Part shown: positions 1 through 5,657 of the stretch, in pieces
How positions within the stretch are numbered: the stretch's first letter is position 1
How the letters are laid out: every line of letters starts with the position of its first letter
From: Alphaproteobacteria bacterium
GTDB taxonomy: Bacteria; Pseudomonadota; Alphaproteobacteria; ATCC43930; CGMCC-115725
Length of the DNA stretch: 11,007 nt
Assembly: GCA_030039815.1 (NCBI GenBank)
Contig: JASHUW010000320.1
Span: 1-11,007 of the forward strand
Direction of reading: 5' to 3'
Translations under genes and position numbers: made by a program
Notes under the pieces: model-generated
Database searches by the model: none
Seen by the model: the letters and a program-made list of their open reading frames with translations, nothing else
What the model was told of the DNA's origin: nothing

Positions 1-491
1 GGCTCACACAACGCCTTCGTCTCATCGTCGAGCGCATCGTCGGCGGCGCGCATATCGGCGAATTCGGTGTTGCCGCCGTTCTCGACGACGACGCGGCCGG
101 AAAGGATCGAGTATTTCGCCGGAACCGCGCGGAACGAGCTGTCGGAATGCCAGAGCTGGTTGCCAAGGTTGAAGAGCCGCGTGCGGTCGTCGCGCGCCAG
201 CGGCTTACGGTCCTTGCCGAGGTTCGAGACGTCGTTCATCAGCGGGTTGAGCCGCTTTTCGTGCGCCTTGGTGACGGTGCCGCCGGCCGAATTCTCGATT
301 TCGCCGAAATTGCGGGTAAAGGCGATTTGCTGCTCGTCCGTGATGTTCTGATCGTGGAAGACGAGCACCGCGTAGCGGTCCATCCCCGCTTCGATCGCCG
401 CGACCTCATCCGGCGTCAGCGGACGGCGCAGATCGACCCCGCTCACCTCGCCGACGAATACCGGATGAATCTGGCGGATCGAAATGGTCAT
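1..491 (-). CDS. TfdA/TauD-family Fe(II)/2-oxoglutarate-dependent dioxygenase (C-terminus beyond window)
   Basis: This is the first 163 residues of a cytoplasmic non-heme iron dioxygenase of the TauD/TfdA family, which couples oxidative decarboxylation of 2-oxoglutarate to hydroxylation of a substrate. The ATG lies at 491-489 on the minus strand and the gene runs off the left edge. Visible family marks are the N-terminal IHPVFVGEVSGVDLR strand and turn, LVFHDQ, and the metal-binding HxD in NQLWHSDSSF (His115, Asp117). GGNTEFADMRAA (residues 139-150) carries the Thr142 that contacts 2-oxoglutarate in relatives. The distal His and the Arg that binds the 2-oxoglutarate carboxylate lie beyond the window. 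From memory of the family, the spacing and the WHSDSSF/TEF-DMRAA motifs match TfdA (2,4-D dioxygenase) more closely than taurine dioxygenase. The substrate is not determinable here. No good Shine-Dalgarno is seen; an AAGG sits about 11 bases upstream. It is transcribed divergently from the FAD enzyme gene. Confidence 0.9.
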   Translation of the reverse strand, partial: MTISIRQIHPVFVGEVSGVDLRRPLTPDEVAAIEAGMDRYAVLVFHDQNITDEQQIAFTRNFGEIENSAGGTVTKAHEKRLNPLMNDVSNLGKDRKPLARDDRTRLFNLGNQLWHSDSSFRAVPAKYSILSGRVVVENGGNTEFADMRAADDALDDETKALCE

Positions 492-538
492 CCGTGATCG
501 TGCCTTGCTGCCCGAGCGACGCGCAAACGATACGCCCT

Positions 539-559
539 CGTCACCCTAATGTCATGACG
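539..559. promoter_or_regulatory. Candidate operator in the divergent intergenic region
   Basis: The 131 bases between the dioxygenase start (491) and the FAD-enzyme start (623) must hold both promoters. Within them, CGTCA at 539-543 is mirrored by TGACG at 555-559, and the inner part contains the perfect 8-base palindrome GTCATGAC at 551-558. A dyad midway between divergent catabolic genes is where a shared regulator would be expected to bind, but no regulator gene is in the window. I could not assign convincing -35/-10 boxes. The call rests only on symmetry and position. Confidence 0.25.
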
Positions 560-611
560 CCCAGGGGCTTGGCTGCTATGCCCCCGGCTCGCCGCCGGCT
601 ACGATCGGTGC

Positions 612-616
612 GGAGG
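612..616 (+). promoter_or_regulatory. Ribosome binding site fixing the FAD-enzyme start
   Basis: GGAGG lies six bases before the ATG at 623. The open frame extends upstream to a GTG at 494, but that region lacks a Shine-Dalgarno, overlaps the divergent promoter area and encodes a low-complexity Arg-rich stretch. The 623 start places the Rossmann FAD motif near the N-terminus, as usual for the family. Confidence 0.75.
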
Positions 617-622
617 CACGGC

Positions 623-2044
623 ATGGGCGATGCGTTGGATTTCGACCTGATAGCGATCGGCGGCGGGTTCGCCGGCCTGTGCGCGGCGCTGCGCGGCGCG
701 GAACTGGGGTTGCGCACGGCGGTGCTCGAAGCCGGCGCGGACGACGGGTATCTCTGCAGCTCGCGCTGGGCCGGCGGCATCTTTCATGTGTCGTATCACG
801 ACGTGAAGCTCGGACGGGAAGAGCTGATCGCGGCCATCGACCGGCAGACCGACGGCGAGGTCGACCACGAGCTCGCCGCCGCGATCGCCGAAGACGCCGG
901 GCATGCGGTCGACTGGCTGGCGAGCCAGGGCGCGGCATTCGTTCGCGGTAGTCCAATCGATTGGCATCGTTTCACGCTGGCGCCGCCGCGGGCCGCGATC
1001 GCCGGCCAGGATTGGCGCGGGCGTGGCCCCGATCGCACGATCGACCGGCTGCGCCATCGACTTGAGGAGCGGCAGGGCCGGGTGTTTCTCGGCACGCGCG
1101 CCAAGGCGCTGCGCCTGTTCGATCGGCGTGTCGTCGGGGTCGAAGCGGCCCACGGCGAGGAGGCGATGACGCTTCGCGCAAAAGCCGTGGTGATCGCCGA
1201 TGGCGGCTTTCCCGGCAACGCCGAGCTGTTCCGCCGCCATATCGGCCCTCGTCCCGACCGCGTGCTGATGCGCCATGCGGGGACGGCGATCGGCGACGGG
1301 CTGAAGATGGCCGAAGCCGCGGGCGCGGCGCTGGTCAATCTCGATCGCTTCTACGGCCATCTACTGAGCCGCGACGCGATGGAGAATGAGGGCCTATGGC
1401 CCTATCCGCAGATCGACGCGGTCGCCACCGCGGCGGTCGTCGTCAATCGGGACGGCCGCCGCATCCTCGACGAAGGACTGGGCGGGATTTCGATCGCCAA
1501 TGATCTCGCCCAGCTTGACGACCCGCTTTGCGGCACGGTGATCTGTGATGCGCCGATCTGGGAGACCGCCGGCAAGGCGGCGCAAATCCCGCCCAACCCC
1601 CAGCTCCTTGCCGGAGGCGATACGCTGTACAGCGCGGAATCGTTGGAGAGCCTGGCCGAGGCCGCCCGGCTGCCCGCACCGGCGCTCGTCGGGACCGTCG
1701 CCGAGTACAATGCCGCGATCCGCGACAGCCGGCTCGACGCGCTTTCCCCGAAGCGTTCGACGCGCAGCGGCGCGCCGCGGCCGATCGCGACCGCGCCGTT
1801 CTTCGCGATCCCGATCTGCGCTGGCATCACCAATACGATGGGCGGCATCGCCATCGACGGGCACGGACGGGTCAAACGGCCGGACGGCACGACGATACCC
1901 GGCCTTTACGCCGCCGGCGGCACAACGGGCGGGCTTGAGGGCGGCGGCGCACTCGGCTATGTCGGCGGGCTGATCAAGGCCTGCGTCTTCGGGCTGCGCG
2001 TGGCCGAGCACGCGGCGTATGACAAACAACGGGGGAAGGCATGA
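623..2044 (+). CDS. FAD-binding oxidoreductase, fumarate reductase/succinate dehydrogenase flavoprotein-like (FAD_binding_2)
   Basis: This is a 473-residue soluble flavoprotein. The N-terminal dinucleotide-binding fold shows DLIAIGGGFAGLCAALRGAE (GGGFAG at residues 13-18) followed by an acidic residue in VLEAG. The SSRWAGGIF segment matches the position where family members contact the flavin. The C-terminal block NTMGGIAID...IPGLYAAGG...GGLEGGGALGYVGGLIKACVFG is the second FAD-binding signature. Relatives include fumarate reductases, tricarballylate dehydrogenase (TcuA), urocanate reductase and ketosteroid dehydrogenases. Two features argue against ordinary fumarate reduction. The substrate-binding His before TMGG in fumarate reductases is Asn here, and the usual ELxTRD segment with its catalytic Arg after the GRRxxxE motif appears as DEGLGGISIAND. 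A dehydrogenase or oxidase on another acid or ketone substrate is therefore more likely, but this is inferred from remembered motifs. No heme or FMN domain is attached. Its stop overlaps the next gene by ATGA. Confidence 0.88.
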   Translation: MGDALDFDLIAIGGGFAGLCAALRGAELGLRTAVLEAGADDGYLCSSRWAGGIFHVSYHDVKLGREELIAAIDRQTDGEVDHELAAAIAEDAGHAVDWLASQGAAFVRGSPIDWHRFTLAPPRAAIAGQDWRGRGPDRTIDRLRHRLEERQGRVFLGTRAKALRLFDRRVVGVEAAHGEEAMTLRAKAVVIADGGFPGNAELFRRHIGPRPDRVLMRHAGTAIGDGLKMAEAAGAALVNLDRFYGHLLSRDAMENEGLWPYPQIDAVATAAVVVNRDGRRILDEGLGGISIANDLAQLDDPLCGTVICDAPIWETAGKAAQIPPNPQLLAGGDTLYSAESLESLAEAARLPAPALVGTVAEYNAAIRDSRLDALSPKRSTRSGAPRPIATAPFFAIPICAGITNTMGGIAIDGHGRVKRPDGTTIPGLYAAGGTTGGLEGGGALGYVGGLIKACVFGLRVAEHAAYDKQRGKA

Positions 2045-2559
2045 GATACGCATTCGCTGTTTTGCTTGCGGCGATGATGTTCTGCAACGCCGCACAGGCC
2101 CAGACCTTGCAGGAGATCGACAAGCGCGAAGCCGCCGTCCTGGAGGCTTGGAACGCCACGCCGCTGACCGTTCGCCGGGCCATCTTCGTCGAGGGACACC
2201 CTGAGGGCTTTGGCCAATATGTCGAGCGCGCGAACAACGTCTTCAAAAAGGGCGAGCCGCTTGTCACCTATGTCGAGCCGGTCGGCTACGGCTGGAAGGA
2301 TATCGGCAACGGCATGTACGAATTCGGTTTCAAGACGGATTGGCTGGTGAAGAGCGCCGACGGCAAGGTGCTTGGCGGCAAGGAAGACTTTGCCGACATC
2401 TCGAAGAAAAGCCGCGCCCGCAACCGCGAATTCGATGTGGTGCTCAGCCTCGCGCTGAGCGATATCGCCCCCGGTGACTACGTCCTCGAATACACGCTGC
2501 ACGACATCGCCAGCAGCAAGAGCTACACGATCAGCCAGCCGTTCAAGATCGTCGATTAA
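2041..2559 (+). CDS. Small exported protein of unknown function
   Basis: This 172-residue protein begins with a clear Sec signal peptide, MRYAFAVLLAAMMFCNAAQA, with predicted cleavage after AQA and before QTLQ. There is no lipobox cysteine, so the mature form of about 152 residues should be soluble in the periplasm. The mature part starts with a short charged helix (LQEIDKREAAVLEAWNAT) and continues with alternating strand-like segments such as PLVTYVEPVGYGWKD, MYEFGFKTDWLVKSADGKV and GDYVLEYTLHDIASSKSY. It ends in SQPFKIVD, which looks like an immunoglobulin-like beta sandwich. I do not recognise a named family and see no cysteine pair, metal motif or catalytic triad. The ATG overlaps the TGA of the FAD enzyme (ATGA), so the two are almost certainly translated in coupling. 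It may bind a ligand for, or chaperone, the pathway encoded around it, but nothing in the sequence proves that. Confidence 0.85.
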   Translation: MRYAFAVLLAAMMFCNAAQAQTLQEIDKREAAVLEAWNATPLTVRRAIFVEGHPEGFGQYVERANNVFKKGEPLVTYVEPVGYGWKDIGNGMYEFGFKTDWLVKSADGKVLGGKEDFADISKKSRARNREFDVVLSLALSDIAPGDYVLEYTLHDIASSKSYTISQPFKIVD

Positions 2560-2594
2560 CCCGCCATCCCGCCGGCAACGGCATCTTTCAGCGC

Positions 2595-2601
2595 AAGGAG
2601 G
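2595..2601 (+). promoter_or_regulatory. Strong ribosome binding site of the AroQ-like gene
   Basis: AAGGAGG lies six bases before the ATG at 2608, close to the ideal anti-SD complement and much stronger than the sites of its neighbours. It suggests independent and efficient initiation despite the short (48-base) gap to the preceding gene. Confidence 0.8.
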
Positions 2602-2607
2602 AACACC

Positions 2608-3045
2608 ATGGCCAAGATACTGGTCATTCACGGCGCCGGCATGAACATGCGCGGCAAGGTTCAGCTTGAAATCTTCGGGCCGATGCAGCTCCCCGAATAT
2701 GACGAACGGATTCGCGGCTTTGCCGCCCAGCTGGGGCTCGAGGTCGAGCTCTTTCACTCGAACATCGAGGGCGAGGTCGTCAACAAGATCTACGAGGCCA
2801 ATGACAGGGGCATCGACGCGGCGATCTTCAATCCCGCCGCGTTCGGCACGGGTTACCCCGCGCTCGTCGCGGCGCTGTCGCAGGTCAAGTTTCCGACGAT
2901 CGAGGTGCACATCTCGAACCCGATCCGCCGTGGCCCAGCCTCGCAGACAGCCGCGGTCAGCCAGGGCGTCGTCGCCGGGTTCGGCATCAACGGCTACGCG
3001 CTGGCGCTGCGCGGCCTCAAAGACCTGCTGGCGGCCAAGAAATAG
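2608..3045 (+). CDS. AroQ-like protein (type II 3-dehydroquinase fold) with altered active site
   Basis: This 145-residue protein has the length and motif order of type II 3-dehydroquinate dehydratase, a dodecameric flavodoxin-like enzyme of the shikimate or quinate pathway. Matching blocks are ILVIHGAGMN (canonical ILVLNGPNLN), EIFGPMQL (canonical EIYG-TTL), HSNIEGEVVNKIYEA (canonical QSNxEGELIDWIHEA), FNPAAF, EVHISN and VAGFGINGYALALRGL. Asn75 and His101 sit in the places of the canonical Asn and His. However, the essential Tyr of the lid region is Phe23, and the Thr-His-Thr after NPGAY is replaced by Gly-Thr-Gly, so that catalytic His is lost. The GPN Asn is Gly11, and the AREEFRHHSY segment after EVHISN is replaced by PIRRGPASQTAAV. 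It is unlikely to be the housekeeping AroQ. A lyase or hydratase on another substrate, or a binding role, is possible. It is the third gene of the FAD-enzyme operon. Confidence 0.82.
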   Translation: MAKILVIHGAGMNMRGKVQLEIFGPMQLPEYDERIRGFAAQLGLEVELFHSNIEGEVVNKIYEANDRGIDAAIFNPAAFGTGYPALVAALSQVKFPTIEVHISNPIRRGPASQTAAVSQGVVAGFGINGYALALRGLKDLLAAKK

Positions 3046-3046
3046 C

Positions 3047-3064
3047 GCCCGTCGCGCTGCGGGC
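3047..3064. terminator. Possible hairpin between convergent genes
   Basis: GCCCG at 3047-3051 can pair with CGGGC at 3060-3064 around an 8-base loop. It occupies the 18-base gap between the AroQ-like gene (plus) and the membrane protein gene (minus), where a bidirectional terminator would be useful. There is no T-tract on either side and the stem is only five pairs, so it is a weak candidate. Confidence 0.25.
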
Positions 3065-4008
3065 TAGGCCGCCGCCGGCGCGCCGCGCGACGGCGTATTG
3101 TAGCGCCACAGCGCGACCGCGACGGCTACGACCAGCACTCCCGCCAGGGCAATGGTCAGCGGCGCGGCGCCGAGCCGCTCGAACCATTGCGTGTAGAAAT
3201 GGATCGCGCCAAACGCCGCGACGGTGTTGACGACGAAACGGCGATTGGCGCGCGCCGCCCAAATCCCGACCCCGACCAGCACGGCCGCCCAGCCGATGAC
3301 GAACACAAGGTCGGGAACATAAGGGTGCGGCGTGTAATCGCTACGCCAGCTATGGCCTGGATCGTCGCCCCACAAGGAGCCGATCCAGAAGCCAAAATTG
3401 ACCATTACCAGGCTCAACCGCGAGAAACTGATCGCGAGCGGCTCGTAATCGGCGGGAACCCGCAGCGAAACAAGATAGGCCGCGAGCGCGAGTAGCGAGA
3501 ACACCACGATGGTAATCGTCGGTTCTTGAACAATCAAAAAATACGTCGCGGCATCGTATTCCGTGCTGCTGCCGAGCAGCCCGGCCAAGACCAGTACGGT
3601 CAGTGCGCTCAAGAGGGCGCTGCGGATCACGATCGCCAACCCAAGCAACAGGACGGCGGCGATGGCAAAGCCGAACCACCTCACTTCGCATAGTCCGATG
3701 GTGCCGGCGGAGGCGATCAAGGCGCCGGCGATGGTGATGGAAGTCCCGAGCAGCGACCATTGCGCGCTGACGCCGAGGGAGATGGCGACGCCCGCCCCGG
3801 CCAGCAGCGCACCCAACACGATCGCGGTGATGACGCTCGGCATCAGCGCCAGGAGACCGGCGGCGATCGCGAACACGCCGAACGCCATCAGAATGTTGAT
3901 CGCCAATAGGCTGGTGCCGGGCTTGGCGAGGGCCTGCAGCTCCTCTGCTTGCGCCGCGGTGAGCTTGCCGTCGGCGACGAGCTTTGTCAGGTCGAGAACG
4001 ATTTTCAC
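3064..4008 (-). CDS. Polytopic integral membrane protein, DUF2157-like
   Basis: This 314-residue protein starts with a short amphipathic helix (LTKLVADGKLTAAQAEELQALA, residues 7-28) followed by about nine or ten hydrophobic spans. These lie at roughly 33-55, 58-80, 85-107, 110-130, 130-148, 162-182, 196-212, 231-251, perhaps 257-272, and 282-302. The leading 'gain and use' helix before the first span and the late NTVAAFGAIHFYTQWFERLG segment resemble DUF2157-type membrane proteins, whose function is not established. I see no transporter signature, conserved intramembrane charged pair or metal site. The start is GTG at 4008-4006 and overlaps the TGA of the threonine-synthase-like gene (GTGA), so the two are translationally coupled. 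GC is lower locally (a 60-base sample at 3481-3540 counts about 52%), as expected for Ile/Phe-rich membrane spans. Functional coupling to the upstream enzyme is suggested only by gene order. Confidence 0.75.
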   Translation of the reverse strand: MKIVLDLTKLVADGKLTAAQAEELQALAKPGTSLLAINILMAFGVFAIAAGLLALMPSVITAIVLGALLAGAGVAISLGVSAQWSLLGTSITIAGALIASAGTIGLCEVRWFGFAIAAVLLLGLAIVIRSALLSALTVLVLAGLLGSSTEYDAATYFLIVQEPTITIVVFSLLALAAYLVSLRVPADYEPLAISFSRLSLVMVNFGFWIGSLWGDDPGHSWRSDYTPHPYVPDLVFVIGWAAVLVGVGIWAARANRRFVVNTVAAFGAIHFYTQWFERLGAAPLTIALAGVLVVAVAVALWRYNTPSRGAPAAA

Positions 4009-5129
4009 GGGCTGGTTCCGAGCAACTCGCCGATCTTGTCGGCGGCCTTGAGGCCGTGTCCGGTGATGACGGCGACCGTCGTCTCACCCCGGTGGATCGA
4101 ACCCTCGGCCAGTAAGCGGCTCAGCGCCGCGCCGACCGTGGCCGAGGTCGGCTCGACGTAAAGCCCGAGGCGGCCAAGTCGCATCAGCGCCGGCGCGATC
4201 TCGTCTTCTGCGACAGCCACCACGCCGCCGCCGGAGCGGCGCAGCGCGCTCAGCACCTCTTCGGTGCGCACCGGCTTTACCGTCGCGATGCCGTCGGCCA
4301 TCGTCGGCTTTGGGACAAAGTTCGCATCGTTGTTCCATACGGAGGCAAGGGCCGCGCAGTTCGCCGCCTGCACCGCGAAGAGCCGAGGCATGCGCGAAAT
4401 CTCGCCCCGCCGCATCAGCTCGTCAAACCCGCGCTCCATGCCGAGGATGTTGCTGCCGTAGCCGGTCGGCACCAGCACATTGTCCGGCACGGCGAAGCCG
4501 AACTGCTCCCACAGCTCGTAGGCCAGGGTCTTGGTGCCCTCGATAAAGAAGGGCTGCCAGTTGTGGCTGGCGTAAAAGTTGTCGGCGACCGCGGCGAGAG
4601 CCGCCTCGGTGACCGCTTGCCGCGTGCCGGGGATGGCCTCGACGGCGGCGCCCGAGGCGGCGATCTGCACCACCTTGCCGCGCGGCGCGGTCGCCGGCAC
4701 GAAGATGCGGCACGGGATGCCGGCCGCGGCGGCGTAGGTCGCGATCGACGAGCCGGCGTTGCCCGAGGAATCCTCATGGATCGGGCCGACCCCGACCTCC
4801 AGCAGATGGTTGAGCATCACCGCCGTGCCGCGATCCTTGAACGAGCCGGTGGGCATCTGGCTTTCGAGCTTGAAGCGGATCGACGCACCGTCCCACTCGC
4901 GGGTGACGAGCGGCGTCCAGCCCTCGCCGAGCGACACGCGCGGCGGGCCGCTCAGCGCCAGCGCGGCGCGATAGCGCCACAGCGATGCGTCGCCGGTTGC
5001 GATGTCGCCGCGGTTCATCCCCGGCCCCGGCGCAAGGTTGAGATGGCTGCCGCACTCGCAGCGCCAGAGCGGCCGGCTGGCCGCAAGCGTCGCCCCGCAG
5101 GCCGGACACAGATAGCGGGCTTGCGTCAT
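4005..5129 (-). CDS. Threonine synthase-like PLP-dependent enzyme with N-terminal zinc ribbon
   Basis: This 374-residue fold-type II PLP enzyme has an N-terminal zinc ribbon, CPAC (Cys8, Cys11) and CEC (Cys24, Cys26), as in many threonine synthases. The Schiff-base lysine is Lys98 in PTGSFKDRGT. SSGNAGSS (121-128) is the loop that holds the cofactor ring, VPTGYGSN is the glycine-rich phosphate region, and VITGHGLK near the C-terminus completes the family pattern. Threonine synthase converts O-phosphohomoserine to threonine with release of phosphate. Many alphaproteobacteria carry a longer (~460-residue) ThrC as housekeeping enzyme, so this short form could be a paralogue acting on another phosphorylated or hydroxylated amino acid; this is family knowledge plus inference. 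The start is ATG at 5129-5127. It is divergent from the NTF2-like operon across 66 bases and overlaps the membrane protein gene downstream. The symbol thrC is withheld because of the paralogue question. Confidence 0.85.
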   Translation of the reverse strand: MTQARYLCPACGATLAASRPLWRCECGSHLNLAPGPGMNRGDIATGDASLWRYRAALALSGPPRVSLGEGWTPLVTREWDGASIRFKLESQMPTGSFKDRGTAVMLNHLLEVGVGPIHEDSSGNAGSSIATYAAAAGIPCRIFVPATAPRGKVVQIAASGAAVEAIPGTRQAVTEAALAAVADNFYASHNWQPFFIEGTKTLAYELWEQFGFAVPDNVLVPTGYGSNILGMERGFDELMRRGEISRMPRLFAVQAANCAALASVWNNDANFVPKPTMADGIATVKPVRTEEVLSALRRSGGGVVAVAEDEIAPALMRLGRLGLYVEPTSATVGAALSRLLAEGSIHRGETTVAVITGHGLKAADKIGELLGTSP

Positions 5130-5162
5130 TGCGCGACCTTATCGCCGGCGCTGCCGTTGCGC

Positions 5163-5168
5163 TAGGAT
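5163..5168 (+). promoter_or_regulatory. Candidate -10 element of the NTF2/LLM/cytochrome/folD operon
   Basis: TAGGAT, four of six matches to TATAAT, lies 27 bases before the ATG at 5196, in the 66-base gap shared with the divergent threonine-synthase-like gene. I see no good -35 box at 16-18 bases upstream. The placement is sensible for an operon head but the evidence is thin. Confidence 0.25.
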
Positions 5169-5195
5169 CGCCCGGTCCTCAGCGGAGAGCAGGCG

Positions 5196-5657
5196 ATGGA
5201 AGACGCAAAGCTGGTCGGAGGAACGCCGGAAGACCGCCGCCGCCTGCTCGAACGCATGGACGAATATCTCGACGCCAATGCCCACTTCGATTGGGAGCGT
5301 TTACAGGACATCTGGAGCGGCGCCCCGGAGGCCGTGTTCTTCAATCTCAACGGTCACACCTATAAGGGCCGCGAGCACTGGACGCGGCTCTGGCAGTACT
5401 ACAAGGACCGGGTCGCGAGCGGGTACTGGTCGCCGTTCGATATCGGCGGGGTGGTCAACGGCGACCTCGCCGTGATCTGGTGCGAGCGCCAGACCCGCTC
5501 GGAATGGAAAGACACCGACCCGATGCCGTCGCGGCCCTACGGCAAGGATTTCGTCTCGCGCTCGACCATGGTGTTCCGCAAGGAGGAGGGCGACTGGCGC
5601 GTCGTCCATGTGCATTTCTCCCCGGCCAGCGAAGCGCCGCGCCCCGGCGGCGTGTGA
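5196..5657 (+). CDS. NTF2/SnoaL-like small-domain protein
   Basis: This 153-residue protein has the cone-shaped alpha+beta NTF2-like layout. A long N-terminal helix (EDRRRLLERMDEYLDANAHF) is followed by DWERLQDIWSGAPEAVFFN and the characteristic GHTYKGREHWTRLWQYY helix. The sheet strands are WSPFDIGGVVNGDLAVIWCERQ, FVSRSTMVFRKE and GDWRVVHVHFS. The ending W-RVVHVHFS resembles SnoaL-like or CaMKII-association-domain members, which may be isomerases, dehydratases, hydroxylase partners or plain binding modules. No signal peptide is seen. The ATG at 5196 has GGAGAG 6-11 bases upstream. It heads the operon and overlaps the luciferase-like gene by GTGA, so a partner or substrate-processing role alongside that oxidoreductase is plausible but unproven. 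Confidence 0.82.
   Translation: MEDAKLVGGTPEDRRRLLERMDEYLDANAHFDWERLQDIWSGAPEAVFFNLNGHTYKGREHWTRLWQYYKDRVASGYWSPFDIGGVVNGDLAVIWCERQTRSEWKDTDPMPSRPYGKDFVSRSTMVFRKEEGDWRVVHVHFSPASEAPRPGGV

Noticed and set aside
147..497. Plus-strand open frames at the left edge, opposite the dioxygenase
   Set aside because: The minus strand encodes unmistakable TfdA-like motifs (WHSDSSF), so the plus-strand frames are shadows.
571..602. GC-rich short repeats and small hairpins near the FAD-enzyme start
   Set aside because: Five- or six-base G/C stems are common by chance at this composition and have no T-tract or conserved context, so I did not call a terminator or riboswitch.
494..622. N-terminal extension of the FAD enzyme to the GTG at 494
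   Set aside because: It lacks a Shine-Dalgarno, gives an Arg/Pro-rich stretch before the FAD motif and would cover the divergent promoter; the ATG at 623 has GGAGG six bases upstream.
1957..2910. A 317-codon open frame on the minus strand opposite the exported protein and the AroQ-like gene
   Set aside because: The plus-strand genes have a signal peptide, strong RBS and family motifs; the antisense product has none and spans three real genes.
5480..5653. N-terminal extension of the luciferase-like protein inside the NTF2-like gene
   Set aside because: It overlaps a well-supported gene by 174 bases and adds no family sequence; the GTG at 5654 gives the coupling seen elsewhere in the operon.
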